Shown here one piece after another: positions 32,877-42,764 of a DNA stretch of 64,000 bases. Source of the stretch: Aeromicrobium phoceense (GTDB lineage Bacteria > Actinomycetota > Actinomycetes > Propionibacteriales > Nocardioidaceae); NCBI RefSeq assembly GCF_013868155.1, contig NZ_JACEOG010000002.1, positions 124,001-188,000 of the forward strand. Reading direction: 5' to 3'. Numbering within the stretch: position 1 is the stretch's first letter; each line of letters starts with the position of its first letter. The notes beneath the pieces were generated by a model. It was given only the letters and a program-made list of their open reading frames with translations, ran no database searches and had not been told where the DNA came from. The position numbers and the translations under genes are program-made.

Positions 32877-33551
32877 TCACCCGGAGAAGCGGTGTCCGAT
32901 GCCCGGCTCGGTGACGAAGAGGGCCGGCTGGGAGGGGTCCGGCTCGAGCTTGCGCCGGATCCCGGCGAGGTGGACGCGCAGGTAATTCGACTGGCGCTCA
33001 TACCCCGGACCCCAGACCGCACGCAGCAGCTCGGTCTGGCGGACGAGGCGTCCACGCTTGCGCACGAGGGCACCGACGATCTTCCACTCGATCGGCGTCA
33101 GGTGGATCTCCGTGCCGTCACGGCTCGCGCGTGACTCCGTGACGTCGAGGACCAGGCCGCCGGTCTCGACGACCAGCGAGGGCTCGGTCGCCGTGGCGCG
33201 TCGCGTCATCACCCGCACGCGAGCGAGCAGCTCCTCGATCGAGAACGGCTTGGTGATGAAGTCGTCCGCACCGAGGTCGAGCGCCTCCACCTTGTCGTCG
33301 GGCTCGGTGCGCGCCGACACCACGATCACGGGCACCTGGGTGAACTCGCGCAGGCGCCTCAGCACGGTGATGCCGTCGAGGTCGGGCAGGCCGAGGTCCA
33401 GCAGGATCACGTCGGGCATGCGCTCGTCCACGATCTGCAGCGCCGAGCGACCGTCCCCCGCGGTCTCGACGTCGTAGTCGCGCGCCCGCAGGTTGATGCC
33501 CAGGGTGCGCAGGATCGCGGGGTCGTCGTCGACGGCCAGCACGAAGGTCAT
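32877..33551 (-). CDS. kdpE: KdpE response regulator
   Basis: 224 residues, OmpR family. The receiver domain has the phospho-acceptor Asp in ILLDLGLPDLDG (about residue 52), with Thr/Ser and Lys further on (VVSART, ITKPFS). The C-terminal winged helix ends in LRVHLAGIRRKLEPDPSQP. It activates kdpFABC under potassium limitation. ATG 33551 overlaps the kdpD stop by 4 nt. Four CTTGACG-type direct repeats at 40459-40497 are its likely binding sites. Confidence 0.94.
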   Translation of the reverse strand: MTFVLAVDDDPAILRTLGINLRARDYDVETAGDGRSALQIVDERMPDVILLDLGLPDLDGITVLRRLREFTQVPVIVVSARTEPDDKVEALDLGADDFITKPFSIEELLARVRVMTRRATATEPSLVVETGGLVLDVTESRASRDGTEIHLTPIEWKIVGALVRKRGRLVRQTELLRAVWGPGYERQSNYLRVHLAGIRRKLEPDPSQPALFVTEPGIGHRFSG

Positions 33552-36076
33552 GCTCTCTCCTCGGTCGGTCGGGGCAGGTCGATGGAGAAGGTCAGGCCGC
33601 CGCCCGGGGTGGGCTCGGTGGTGATCGTGCCGCCCATCGCCTCGGTCAGCCCGCGCGCCACTGCCAGTCCGAGCCCCACGCCGTCCTTGCCGGGCACGTC
33701 GCCGAGGCGCTGGAACGGGGCGAAGATCCGCTCCAGGTCGCCGTCGCCGACGCCCGGGCCGGTGTCGGCGATCCGCAGCGTGACCCGCTCGCCGACGACG
33801 GCCGCGTCGACGCGGATGCCGGCCTCGGGCGCGGTGTACTTCAGCGCGTTCTCGCAGATGTTCGCCAGCACCCGCTCCAGCAGGCCCGGGTCGGCGAGCA
33901 CGCTCACGTGGTCGGGGACCTCGATCGTGATCCGCCCGTCGTGCTCCAGCGGCACCACGGCCGCGTGGACCGCGCGGGCCAGTGCCACCTCCGACGGGTG
34001 CGCCGTGACCGCACCGGTGTGGATGCGGCTCATGTCGAGCAGGTTGGTCACCAGGGCGGTGAGCCGGTCGGTCGACTCCTCGATCGTCTCGAGCAGCGCG
34101 GCTCGGTCGTCCGGCGAGAACGTCACGGTGGTGCTGCGCAGGCTGGCCACGGACGCCTTCACGGCGGCCAGCGGGGATCGGAGGTCGTGCGAGACCGCCG
34201 CGAGCAGCGCCGTGCGCGTGCGGTCGGCCTCGGCCAGCCGGTGGCGCTCGATCTCGGCCACCCGCGCCCGGGAGCGGTCGGCCATCACCTGGGCGTAGGC
34301 CGCGTAGGCGTTGAGCAGGCCGCGCTCGGAGGCGCTCTGCGATCCGCCACGCAGCACGAGCACGGTGCGGTCGTCGATCGAGGTGGAGATCGCGCCGTCC
34401 TCCACGGTCGAGGGTGCGTCACCGACCGCCGCGACCGCCTCCCAGTCGCCGGGGCCGTTCCGGCGCAGGACCGCCGCGCCGCGGGCGCCGAACAGCTCGG
34501 AGGCGGAGGAGAGCAGACCCTCGAGGTCGTCGCCGGACGTCAGCAGGCTGTGCGCCAGCACCGTGAGGCTGTCGGCCTCGGCCCTCGCACGCCGCGCCTC
34601 GGTGGCCCGCCGGGCGGAGTGGTCCACGACGCTCGCGACCGCGATGCCGACGAGGACGAACAGCACGATGGCCGCGGCGTTCTCGGGCTCGGCCACCGTG
34701 AGGGTGTACCGCGGTGGTGTGAACAGCACGTTGAGCAGCACGCCGCTCAGCACGGCCGACACGACGGCGGGCAGGAGCCCGCCGATCAGCGCCGTCGCCA
34801 CGACGACCGTCATCAGCAGCATCGCCTCGGAGGGCAGGGCGTGCAGCGAGTCGGTCCACCACATCAGCAGGCTCACCAGGGCGGGCGCCAGCACCGCGAA
34901 CGCGAAGCCGAGGGCGCGGCGCCGGGGACCCAGGTGGTGCACGCCCTGCTCCTGGCGGAAGCCGCGCCGCCGGGCGTGGTCGTGGGTCACGATGTGCACG
35001 TCGATGTCACCCGACGCCGTGATGACGCGCTCGCCGATGCCGGGACGCAGCAGGGTGGGCAGCCGCCCGCGCCGACTCGCGCCGATGATCACCTGGTCGG
35101 CGTTCTCCGCGCGGGCGAAGGCCAGGATCGCGTCGGCCGTGTCGTCGCCGAGCACCGTGTGGAAGGTGCCGCCGAGCTCCTCGGTCTTGGCCCGCAGCCG
35201 GGACAGCCGGTCGGGGGAGATGGTGCTGAGGCCGTCGTGCCGCGTGACGTAGAGCGCGAGCCACTCGCCGCCCGCCCGCCGCGAGGCGATCCGTGCCGCG
35301 CGCCGCATGAGCGTGAGGGACTCCGGGCCCCCGGTGACCGCGGCCACGATCCGCTCGCGGGTGGCCCAGGTGCCCGTGATGTCGTGCTGCTCGCGGTAGC
35401 GACCCATGCCCTCGTCGACCCGGTCGGCCAGCCAGAGCAGCGCCAGCTCGCGCAGCGCCGTCAGGTTCCCCTCGCGGAAGTAGTGGTGCAGGGCCGCGTC
35501 CACCTTCTCCGCGGTGTAGACGTTGCCGTGCGCCATGCGCCGGCGCAGCGCCTGCGGGCTCATGTCGACCAGCTCGATCTGGTCGGCCGCGCGCACCACC
35601 TCGTCGGGCACGGTCTCGCGCTGGCGGACACCGGTGATCGACTCGGTGACGTCGTTGAGGGACTCCAGGTGCTGGACGTTGACGGTGGTGACGACGTCGA
35701 TCCCGGCGTCGCGCAGCTCCTCCACGTCCTCCCACCGCTTCGCGTGCCGGCCGCCCGGCAGGTTGGTGTGCGCGAGCTCGTCGACGAGCACGGCCGCCGG
35801 CCGGCGGGCCAGGATCGCCTTGACGTCCATCTCCTCCTGCACCGTGTCGCGGTACTCGACGCGGGCGCGGGGCACGACCTCGAGGTCGCCCAGCGCATCG
35901 ATGGTGTGCGGGCGGCCGTGGGTCTCGACGAACCCGACCACCACGTCGGTGCCGCGCGCCAGCCGGCGGTTGCCCTCGTCGAGCATCGCGTAGGTCTTCC
36001 CGACCCCGGGGGCGGCTCCCAGGTACACGCGCAGTGTGCCGCGCTCGTTCGCCGTTCCCACGTGCTCAGTCTCCAC
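33548..36076 (-). CDS. kdpD: KdpD sensor histidine kinase
   Basis: 842 residues. The N-terminal KdpD domain (LGAAPGVGKTYAMLDEG, with an ATP-binding-like P-loop, and VDELAHTNLPG) is followed by a Usp-like domain (about 245-365), four transmembrane helices (about 390-490, DUF4118), a GAF-like region and the kinase core with the phospho-acceptor His in AAVSHDLRSPLAAVK, N-box NICENALKYTA and GLGLAVARGL. It senses potassium or osmotic stress and phosphorylates KdpE. GTG 36076 is taken, 14 nt after kdpC. Confidence 0.94.
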   Translation of the reverse strand: METEHVGTANERGTLRVYLGAAPGVGKTYAMLDEGNRRLARGTDVVVGFVETHGRPHTIDALGDLEVVPRARVEYRDTVQEEMDVKAILARRPAAVLVDELAHTNLPGGRHAKRWEDVEELRDAGIDVVTTVNVQHLESLNDVTESITGVRQRETVPDEVVRAADQIELVDMSPQALRRRMAHGNVYTAEKVDAALHHYFREGNLTALRELALLWLADRVDEGMGRYREQHDITGTWATRERIVAAVTGGPESLTLMRRAARIASRRAGGEWLALYVTRHDGLSTISPDRLSRLRAKTEELGGTFHTVLGDDTADAILAFARAENADQVIIGASRRGRLPTLLRPGIGERVITASGDIDVHIVTHDHARRRGFRQEQGVHHLGPRRRALGFAFAVLAPALVSLLMWWTDSLHALPSEAMLLMTVVVATALIGGLLPAVVSAVLSGVLLNVLFTPPRYTLTVAEPENAAAIVLFVLVGIAVASVVDHSARRATEARRARAEADSLTVLAHSLLTSGDDLEGLLSSASELFGARGAAVLRRNGPGDWEAVAAVGDAPSTVEDGAISTSIDDRTVLVLRGGSQSASERGLLNAYAAYAQVMADRSRARVAEIERHRLAEADRTRTALLAAVSHDLRSPLAAVKASVASLRSTTVTFSPDDRAALLETIEESTDRLTALVTNLLDMSRIHTGAVTAHPSEVALARAVHAAVVPLEHDGRITIEVPDHVSVLADPGLLERVLANICENALKYTAPEAGIRVDAAVVGERVTLRIADTGPGVGDGDLERIFAPFQRLGDVPGKDGVGLGLAVARGLTEAMGGTITTEPTPGGGLTFSIDLPRPTEERA

Positions 36077-36090
36077 CCGGGCCCGTTCGC

Positions 36091-36675
36091 CTAGCGCGAG
36101 GCACGGTCGAGTGCGACGTTGAGCTCCAGCACGTTGACGACCGGCTCGCCGTGGATCCCGAGGAACCGGCCCTCGGTGTGCGCTTCGACGAGCTCCCGCA
36201 CGCGTTCGGCGTCCAGGCCCCTGGCGCGGGCGACGCGGTCGACCTGCAGCCCGGCGTAGGCGGGGGAGATGTGCGGGTCCAGTCCCGAGCCGGAGGCGGT
36301 GACGGCGTCGGCCGGCACGTCGGCCTCGGGCACGGACTCCGTCGCGGCGACCGTGCTGCGGCGCTCATCGATCGTGGCGAGCAGGTCCTCGTTGAGCGGT
36401 CCGAGGTTGCTCGGTGCGGAGGCGAGGGTGTCGTGGTCGTTGGCCGACGGGCGGGAGTGGAACCACTCCTGACCCTCGAACGACTGGCCGATGAGGCGCG
36501 AGCCGACGACCTGCCCGTCGACCCGCACGGGCTGGCCGGCGGCCCGGTCGCCCAGCGGCTGGGCGACTCCCCAGACCACCACGGGGTAGGCGATGCCGAG
36601 GACGACGGTGAGGACGAGGAGCACGCGCAGCGCGGCCAGCGACTGGCGGGCGAGGTCGGACAGTGAGTTGAGCAT
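36091..36675 (-). CDS. kdpC: Potassium-transporting ATPase subunit KdpC
   Basis: 194 residues with one N-terminal transmembrane helix (RVLLVLTVVLGIAYPVVVWG) and a soluble domain with conserved GSRLIGQSF, SRPSAND, SGSGLDPHISPAYA and VNVLELN. It stabilises the KdpFABC complex. It lies between kdpB and kdpD with gaps of 5 and 14 nt. Confidence 0.95.
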   Translation of the reverse strand: MLNSLSDLARQSLAALRVLLVLTVVLGIAYPVVVWGVAQPLGDRAAGQPVRVDGQVVGSRLIGQSFEGQEWFHSRPSANDHDTLASAPSNLGPLNEDLLATIDERRSTVAATESVPEADVPADAVTASGSGLDPHISPAYAGLQVDRVARARGLDAERVRELVEAHTEGRFLGIHGEPVVNVLELNVALDRASR

Positions 36676-36680
36676 GGTGA

Positions 36681-38702
36681 TCAGCCGATTCCGGGGATGG
36701 TCGAGACGAGCAGGTCGATGAGCTTGATGCCGGCGAAGGGGACCAGGACGCCGCCCAGCCCGAAGACGAGGACGTTGCGCCGCAGGACCGACATCGCCGA
36801 CGCGGCGCGGAACCTCACGCCGCGCAGGGCCAGCGGGATGAGCGCCACGATGATCAGCGCGTTGAAGATGACGGCGGAGAGGATGGCCGACTCCGGAGTC
36901 GCCAGCCCCATGACGTTGAGGGCGTCCAGTGACGGGTACGCCGCCACGAACATCGCGGGGATGATCGCGAAGTACTTGGCCACGTCGTTGGCAATGGAGA
37001 ACGTGGTCAGGGCACCGCGGGTGATGAGCAGCTGCTTGCCGATCTCGACGATGTCGATGAGCTTGGTCGGGTCGGAGTCGAGGTCGACCATGTTGCCGGC
37101 CTCCTTCGCGGCGGCGGTGCCGCTGTTCATCGCGACACCGACGTCGGCGGCGGCAAGCGCCGGCGCGTCGTTCGTGCCGTCGCCCGTCATCGCGACGAGG
37201 TGGCCGCCCTCCTGCTCGCGGCGGATGAAGGCGAGCTTGTCCTCGGGTGTGGCCTCGGCGAGGAAGTCGTCGACGCCGGCCTCCTTCGCGATCGCCCGCG
37301 CCGTCAGCGCGTTGTCACCGGTGACCATGACGGTGCGGATCCCCATGGCACGCAGCTCGGCGAAGCGCTCGGTCATCCCGTCCTTGACCACGTCCTTGAG
37401 CTGGACGACGCCCAGCACGGTGCCCTTGCCGTCGGCGTCCTGCTCGGCGATCACGAGGGGCGTGCCGCCGCCACGGGCGATCGCGTTGATCGTGTCGGTG
37501 ACGTCGTCGGAGGGGGCCCGCCCGGTCCACGCCTCGATCGCGGAGCCCGCGCCCTTGCGGATCCGGGTGCCGTCGGGCAGGTCGACGCCGGACATGCGGG
37601 TCTGCGCGGTGAACTCGATGAACTCGGCGCCGGTGGGCAGCTCGCCGCCGCCGGCGCCCTGGGCGACCGCCAGCTCCACGATCGAGCGACCCTCCGGCGT
37701 CAGGTCGGCCAGGCTCGAGAGGCGCGCGGCCTCACGCATCCGTGACTCGCCGATCTCGGGTGCGGCGATCAGCAGCGTGGCGCGCCGGTTGCCGTGGGTG
37801 ATCGTGCCGGTCTTGTCCAGCAGCAGCGTGCTCACGTCGCCGGCGGCCTCGACCGCGCGGCCCGACATGGCCAGCACGTTCACCCGGACCAGCCGGTCCA
37901 TGCCGGCGATGCCGATGGCGGACAGCAGCGCGCCGATCGTGGTGGGGATGAGGCAGACCACGAGCGCGACGAGGACGACGAGGTCCTGGGGTGCTCCCGC
38001 GTACTCGGCCATCGGGGCGAGGGTCGCGACCGCCACCAGGAACACGAACGTCAGGCTCGTCAGCAGCATCGACAGCGCGATCTCGTTCGGGGTCCTGCGC
38101 CGCGAGGTGCCCTCGACGAGCCCGATCATCCGGTCGAGGAAGGTCTCGCCGGCGGCTGCCGTGATGCGCACGACGATGCGGTCCGACAGCACGCGCGTGC
38201 CGCCGGTGACCGCACTGCGATCGCCGCCCGCCTCGCGGATGGCCGGGGCGGACTCGCCCGTGATGGCGGACTCGTCCACCGAGGCGATGCCCTCGACGAC
38301 GTCGCCGTCGCCCGGGATGACCTCGCCGGCCTCCACCACGACCAGGTCACCGACGGCCAGCTCGGTGCCGGCCACCTGCGTCTCGGTGCCGTCGGGGCCG
38401 AGCCGCCGCGCCATCGTGTCGGTGCGAGCAGCCCGCAGCGACGCGGCCTGTGCCTTGCCGCGTCCCTCGGCGACGGCCTCGGCGAGGTTGCCGAAGATCA
38501 CCGTGAGCCACAGCCACACCGCGATGAGGACGGTGAAGGTGCTCGGGTCGCCGACGGCGGCGATCGTCGCGGCGACCGATCCCAGCCACACGATGAACAT
38601 GACGGGGGAGCGCCACAGGTGACGCGGGTCGAGCTTGCGCAGTGCCGCGGGCAGCTGCTGGAGGGCCTGGCGCCCGAGGGCGCTCCGGGTGGTGGTGCTC
38701 AT
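36681..38702 (-). CDS. kdpB: Potassium-transporting P-type ATPase subunit KdpB
   Basis: 673 residues. P-type ATPase motifs in order are [11 protein letters not shown], the phosphorylation site [10 protein letters not shown] (Asp about 296), [10 protein letters not shown] and [18 protein letters not shown]. It energises potassium uptake through KdpA. ATG 38702 (MSTTTRS) overlaps kdpA by 4 nt; the reading frame stays open upstream but antisense to no conserved sequence. Confidence 0.96.
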   Translation of the reverse strand: MSTTTRSALGRQALQQLPAALRKLDPRHLWRSPVMFIVWLGSVAATIAAVGDPSTFTVLIAVWLWLTVIFGNLAEAVAEGRGKAQAASLRAARTDTMARRLGPDGTETQVAGTELAVGDLVVVEAGEVIPGDGDVVEGIASVDESAITGESAPAIREAGGDRSAVTGGTRVLSDRIVVRITAAAGETFLDRMIGLVEGTSRRRTPNEIALSMLLTSLTFVFLVAVATLAPMAEYAGAPQDLVVLVALVVCLIPTTIGALLSAIGIAGMDRLVRVNVLAMSGRAVEAAGDVSTLLLDKTGTITHGNRRATLLIAAPEIGESRMREAARLSSLADLTPEGRSIVELAVAQGAGGGELPTGAEFIEFTAQTRMSGVDLPDGTRIRKGAGSAIEAWTGRAPSDDVTDTINAIARGGGTPLVIAEQDADGKGTVLGVVQLKDVVKDGMTERFAELRAMGIRTVMVTGDNALTARAIAKEAGVDDFLAEATPEDKLAFIRREQEGGHLVAMTGDGTNDAPALAAADVGVAMNSGTAAAKEAGNMVDLDSDPTKLIDIVEIGKQLLITRGALTTFSIANDVAKYFAIIPAMFVAAYPSLDALNVMGLATPESAILSAVIFNALIIVALIPLALRGVRFRAASAMSVLRRNVLVFGLGGVLVPFAGIKLIDLLVSTIPGIG

Positions 38703-40330
38703 GCGAGGGCCTCTGCGATCGGTCCGAGGGCGAGAGCCGGGAAGTACGTGAGCGCCGTCATGATGACGATGACGCCGACGAGCATCCCGACGAAGAGGGG
38801 ACGGTGGGTGGGCAGGGTTCCGGCGGTGACCGGGACCTTCGCCTGCTGGGCCAGGGAGCCGGCCAGCATCAGGACGAGCACGATCGGCAGCACGCGGCCG
38901 ATCAGCATCGCCAGGCCGAGCGTGATCTGGAAGAAGTCCGAGGTCACCGTGAGGCCGCCGAAGGCACTGCCGTTGTTGTTGGCGGCCGACGTGAAGGCGT
39001 AGAGCACCTCGCTGAAGCCGTGACCGCCCGGGTTGCCCATCGCGCCGACGGTGGACCCGCGGGCGATCGCCACGCCGGTTCCGAGGAGCACGAGGGTCGG
39101 TGTGGTGAGCACGTAGAGCGCGACGAACCGCATCTCCCTCGTGCTGATCTTCTTGCCCAGCAGCTCGGGGGTCCTGCCCACCATGAGGCCGCACACGAAC
39201 ACCGTCAGGATCGCCATGACGAGGATCCCGTAGATCCCGGCGCCGACCCCTCCCGGTGCGATTTCACCGAGCATCATGTTGACCAGCACGGTGCCGCCAC
39301 CGGCGGGCGTCATCGAGTCGTGGGCGGAGTTGACGGCTCCGGTGGACGTGCCGGTCGTCGCCACGGCGAACAGCGACGAGGCCCAGGTGCCGAGGCGGGC
39401 CTCCTTGCCCTCCATCGAGGCGCCGCTCACCTCGGCCCATGTGGTGACCGTGAGCGAGATCGTCGCGAGGAAGGTCATCGCGCCCAGCACCGCGAGACCC
39501 TGGTGCCGGCTCCCGACCATCGTGCCCAGGGTGCGGGTCAGGCAGACGGGCAGGACGAGGATCAGGAAGACCTCGAGCAGGTTCGTGAATGCCGTGGGGT
39601 TCTCGAACGGGTGCGCCGAGTTGGCGTTGAAGAAGCCGCCGCCGTTGTTGCCCAGCAGCTTGATGGCCTCCTGGCTGGCGACGGGACCACCGGTCAGCAC
39701 CTGCGAGTCGCCCATCAGGGTGGTCGCGGTGGTGTCGGTGAACGACTGCACGACGCCGCCCGCCATCAGGAGCACGGCGCCGACGAACGCGACCGGCAGC
39801 AGCACGCGCAGGGTGCCGCGCGTCAGGTCGACCCAGAAGTTGCCGAGCGATCCGCTGCGCGAGCGGGAGAACCCGCGGATCAGCGCCACCGCGACCGCGA
39901 TGCCGACGGCGGCGGACAGGAAGTTCTGCACCGCCAGGCCGGCCATCTGGGCCGTGAAGCCGAGCGTGGACTCGCCCGCGTAGGACTGCCAGTTCGTGTT
40001 GGTGACGAAGGAGATCGCGGTGTTGAAGGACATCCAGAAGGGCATCCCGTCGAGGTCGCGACTCATCGGCAGGTGCGCCTGGCCCAGCAGGAGGCCCATC
40101 AGCGCGACGGCGCTGACCAGGGTGAACCCGACGACGCTCAGGACGTAGGCCTTCGGACTCTGCTCGGCGTCGGGACTGACGCCTGTAACGCGGTAGACGA
40201 GGCGCTCGATGCGCAGGTGACGGGAGCTGGTGAAGACGCGTGCCATGTGGTCACCGAGCGGCACGTACACGACGGCCAGCAGCGACACGAGCAGGGCGAT
40301 CGACAGGAGCCCGGCGAGGGAGTCGGTCAC
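38699..40330 (-). CDS. kdpA: Potassium-transporting ATPase subunit KdpA
   Basis: 543 residues with about ten transmembrane segments and four pore loops ([39 protein letters not shown]) that make the potassium filter in this superfamily. GTG 40330 overlaps the kdpF stop (GTGA). Confidence 0.96.
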   Translation of the reverse strand: MTDSLAGLLSIALLVSLLAVVYVPLGDHMARVFTSSRHLRIERLVYRVTGVSPDAEQSPKAYVLSVVGFTLVSAVALMGLLLGQAHLPMSRDLDGMPFWMSFNTAISFVTNTNWQSYAGESTLGFTAQMAGLAVQNFLSAAVGIAVAVALIRGFSRSRSGSLGNFWVDLTRGTLRVLLPVAFVGAVLLMAGGVVQSFTDTTATTLMGDSQVLTGGPVASQEAIKLLGNNGGGFFNANSAHPFENPTAFTNLLEVFLILVLPVCLTRTLGTMVGSRHQGLAVLGAMTFLATISLTVTTWAEVSGASMEGKEARLGTWASSLFAVATTGTSTGAVNSAHDSMTPAGGGTVLVNMMLGEIAPGGVGAGIYGILVMAILTVFVCGLMVGRTPELLGKKISTREMRFVALYVLTTPTLVLLGTGVAIARGSTVGAMGNPGGHGFSEVLYAFTSAANNNGSAFGGLTVTSDFFQITLGLAMLIGRVLPIVLVLMLAGSLAQQAKVPVTAGTLPTHRPLFVGMLVGVIVIMTALTYFPALALGPIAEALA

Positions 40331-40419
40331 TGGAAACGCTCCGGGAGGATGAGGGCCGCCAGCAGGTAGATCGCCAGCACGATCACTACTGCCGTCATGA
40401 GGCCGCTTTCGATGCTCAT
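40327..40419 (-). CDS. kdpF: KdpF small membrane subunit
   Basis: 30 residues, one transmembrane helix: MSIESGLMTAVVIVLAIYLL then [10 protein letters not shown]. The C-terminal LxxPERF motif is diagnostic of KdpF. First gene of the kdp operon; its stop overlaps the kdpA start. It stabilises the complex. Confidence 0.9.
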   Translation of the reverse strand: MSIESGLMTAVVIVLAIYLLAALILPERFQ

Positions 40420-40458
40420 GCAGCCAGCAAAGTGCCGGCCGTGCGGCGCTTCCCGCGT

Positions 40459-40497
40459 CTTGACGCGATCTTGACGCCGCTTGACGTGGGCTTGTCG
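40459..40497. promoter_or_regulatory. Four helically phased direct repeats upstream of kdpF (candidate KdpE sites)
   Basis: CTTGACG at 40459-40465, 40470-40476 and 40480-40486, then CTTGTCG at 40491-40497: starts are 11, 10 and 11 bp apart, one helical turn each. On the kdp strand they read CGTCAAG and lie 40-78 nt upstream of the kdpF start. Tandem half-sites with about 11-bp period are the usual binding pattern of OmpR/PhoB-type regulators such as KdpE. Confidence 0.75.
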
Positions 40498-40504
40498 GAC
40501 GTGC

Positions 40505-40618
40505 CTATCGGGCCACGGCATAGCGCTCGAGGTGCCGCACGGGCGCGTCGAGGAAGCGGTCGTCGAGGTGACCGTGGGACTTCATGTTGTGGTGCTTGCG
40601 GCACAGGCAGCGGAGATT
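40505..40618 (-). pseudogene. C-terminal part of DUF222-HNH endonuclease, detached by insertion
   Basis: 38 codons read NLRCLCRKHHNMKSHGHLDD and on to ERYAVAR-stop, the end of an HNH motif. It has no start of its own. It continues in frame, codon for codon, from the DUF222-HNH gene interrupted at 42771, so the two are halves of one gene separated by 2,154 bp. Its stop lies 8 nt from the first kdp repeat. Confidence 0.85.
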
Positions 40619-40624
40619 CCTGAC
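40611..40624. other. Attachment site attL (CGGAGA-TT-CCTGAC)
   Basis: Left junction of the inserted element. CGGAGA is host HNH coding sequence, TT (40617-40618) is the inferred crossover dinucleotide and CCTGAC is the element end. CCTGAC is the exact reverse complement of GTCAGG at the right end, as expected of the two half-arms of one attP. Confidence 0.75.
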
Positions 40625-40644
40625 TGGTCCGCAACATGCCCTTC

Positions 40645-41381
40645 ATGACGAAGCCCGTGGCAGTGGGGATCTATGCCCGCATCTAATCCGATCCCACTGG
40701 CCACGCCTTGGGTGTCCAGCGGCGTTGGAGGACTGTCGCCAGTCGGCGGAGGCGTGCGAATTCGTGGTGGCGAATACGTGGACCACGATTTGTCCGCGTA
40801 CGGCGGGAACGCTCGTCCTGCGTATGAGCGGATGGTGCCGATATCCGCGATGGCTACCGCGATGGGGTGATCGTCTATCACTTGGACCGTTTGGCGCGGC
40901 GTCCGATGGAGCTGGAGCAGTTCATCGCCGTGTGCGAGTGCGCTGGCGTCCGTGACGTGATCACGGTGACCGCGGACGTTGACATGGGCAACGGCGAAGG
41001 CTTGTGCATGGCCCGGATTTCTGTGGCGGTGGCCGCGAAGGAGTCGGCGCGCAAGTCCGAGCGGGTCAAGCACAAGCTGCGGCAGAACGCGGAGATGGGA
41101 CTGCCCGGTGGCGAGGCGAACCGACCGTTCGGGTTTGAGCCGGACAAGCTGACGATCCACGAGTGGGAGCGGTGATCGTTCGGGAGATGGTCGAGCGGTT
41201 TCTGGCCGGTGATTCGGCGCGGTCGCTGGCGGCTGACTTGGAAGCGAGTGGGGTGCCGACCGCGACACCGGGGCAGTGGCGGTCGACGTCAGCGCGTCAC
41301 TTCTGTGGGCGCCGCGCATCGCTGGTCTGCGAGGTTTCACCCCAGCCGGGGAGGGGTGGCGCATCTAAGTGCATGCGTTAG
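40645..41381 (+). pseudogene. Large serine recombinase remnant
   Basis: Pieces of one protein in changing frames: MTKPVAVGIYARI, stop (TAA 40684-40686), SDPTGHALGVQRR, LEDCRQSAEACEFVVA, EYVDHDLSAYGG, DIRDGYRDGVIVYHLDRLAR, ITVTADVDMGNGEGL, GLPGGEANRPFGFEP, VIVREMVERFLAGDSARSL, APRIAGLRG. This is the resolvase catalytic domain and the start of the recombinase domain. The stop replaces the Ser of the ARIS motif, the expected catalytic residue. At least three frameshifts follow and the C-terminal half is absent. Confidence 0.85.
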
Positions 41382-41465
41382 GTATGCGGCTGCCGTCGGT
41401 CACACCATGGAACACGCGACGGACAAAAACCACGGAACCCACCCAGGGGTCCGGCTTCGGCGAAT

Positions 41466-41489
41466 CCGGCCGCAAGCGGCCGGTTTCTT
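41466..41489 (+). terminator. Rho-independent-type terminator
   Basis: CCGGCCGC (41466-41473) and GCGGCCGG (41476-41483) form an 8-bp GC stem with AA between, followed by TTTCTT. It lies in the gap between the recombinase remnant and the convergent unknown gene. The rest of 41382-41552 shows nothing further. Confidence 0.7.
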
Positions 41490-41552
41490 GTCCTCGAAGG
41501 GCTTGGCTTGCGTCCCGAGTTACGTTGCTGATTCAAGTCAAGAACGTGGGTC

Positions 41553-42701
41553 CTAGCCGGCAATGACCGCAGCGAGTGCACCGGCCACCGCACCCAATGT
41601 TGTCGAGGCGGCGATCACGGCGACTTCGAAGTCCCGGGACCTGCCGGACTCAAGGAATTTGACCATTGCGAGCGCACTATCTACGGCGTCCGTTTCGGCG
41701 TATGTCGACGCTTGTTTGATCTCTTCCAACGCGATACCCAACGTCCGCGTCTCACGGGGAAGAGCCGTAAGACGTTCCTGGGCGAACTCGTCATCCGAGA
41801 TGGTCATCAGTTGTGCCTGCATCGCTAGCAATCCGAGGCCCCTCGATCGCGCGGCCGTCTTGAAGACGCGCGTAAACCATCCTTTGAAGCCGCCAGCCGT
41901 ACTCGCAGCGACGAGCTCTTCTGTCTGCTGGAAGACGAGTGAGTTGTTCTTCATTCGACGGAGGCGTCGCTGCATCACTGCGTAGAACGCAGAGAACTCG
42001 TCAGCCAACACCCATTGAAGTTCCTTCCAAACGTCAATCGAGCTCGCGTCCGGCAGATCCGAGTAGTGGATTGCCGCGGAGCGGTAACCCGCGCGGGGTC
42101 CTTCTTCCCACGTGAAGCGCGAGATAGTCTCTTCGCCGTCGACCTGGGCAGGAAGCGCGTAGAACGAGGCATGAAACGGGCTTGGACCAAGCACGCTGAG
42201 GCGGATATTTCCGTCTGACTTCTCTAGAGCGTCAGCAAGGAACTTCCGCACAAGCACGACTGCTGCCGACCCCGCGCCTCGCGCCGCCTTTGGCTCGAGG
42301 CATGCGATGAATGCGACCGGCCCGTAGTACGCGTAGTGAACGTCAACGCGGAACCTCTCAGCACGCAGTTTCCGCGCTCCGATGAACTGCTCGTGGAGAC
42401 GGGAGGTGATGCTGATTTCGAAGCTGATCCGCTGGCCGACGACTTGTGGAATGAACCGCTGGGTAAGGAACGCACCGGCGCTACTCGTCGCGACCTCGCC
42501 TTCGGCAAGCGACGCCTTCTGCTTGTATCGCGCCTGAGAGTTCTCGACCGCTATATCGATCTCGTCAATTGTGGAAATCTTTTCAAGCGACGCTCGAACT
42601 TCTGCGGCCCATTCTCCGAGTGTGAACTCGATAGGCCGTTCCTTGTACTCGAACGCGAGGCATCCGACACCGAAACACCAAGACTTTGGGAACGTCGTCA
42701 C
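41553..42701 (-). CDS. Unknown protein, sole intact cargo of the inserted element; C-terminal membrane segment
   Basis: 382 residues; I recognise no family. The N-terminal 40 residues contain two Cys (SWCFGVGCLAF). The middle is a mixed alpha/beta region (RFIPQVVGQRISFEISITSR, VDVHYAYYGPVAFIACLEP, IRLSVLGPSPFHASFYALP). From about 230 it is helical and basic (WVLADEFSAFYAVMQRRLRR, KGWFTRVFKTAARSRGLG), ending in a hydrophobic segment (FEVAVIAASTTLGAVAGAL). Lower GC and more varied codons than neighbours indicate recent transfer. GTG 42701 overlaps the TGA of the host-element fusion frame, so it may be translated by coupling to the HNH gene. A membrane-linked effector is speculation. Confidence 0.75.
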   Translation of the reverse strand: MTTFPKSWCFGVGCLAFEYKERPIEFTLGEWAAEVRASLEKISTIDEIDIAVENSQARYKQKASLAEGEVATSSAGAFLTQRFIPQVVGQRISFEISITSRLHEQFIGARKLRAERFRVDVHYAYYGPVAFIACLEPKAARGAGSAAVVLVRKFLADALEKSDGNIRLSVLGPSPFHASFYALPAQVDGEETISRFTWEEGPRAGYRSAAIHYSDLPDASSIDVWKELQWVLADEFSAFYAVMQRRLRRMKNNSLVFQQTEELVAASTAGGFKGWFTRVFKTAARSRGLGLLAMQAQLMTISDDEFAQERLTALPRETRTLGIALEEIKQASTYAETDAVDSALAMVKFLESGRSRDFEVAVIAASTTLGAVAGALAAVIAG

Positions 42702-42764
42702 CGCTCGATGATATGCGTCCAGGAGCTAGTTCCCGTCCCGTTCTGAATGATGTATTTCGAACTT

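Noticed and set aside
33908..36094. 728-codon open frame opposite kdpD
   Set aside because: Codon-structure shadow of kdpD in GC-rich DNA; no conserved motif, and kdpD has every expected domain.
40582..41364. 260-codon minus-strand frame across the recombinase remnant
   Set aside because: No recognisable motif; the + strand carries consecutive serine-recombinase segments and the frame crosses the attL junction.
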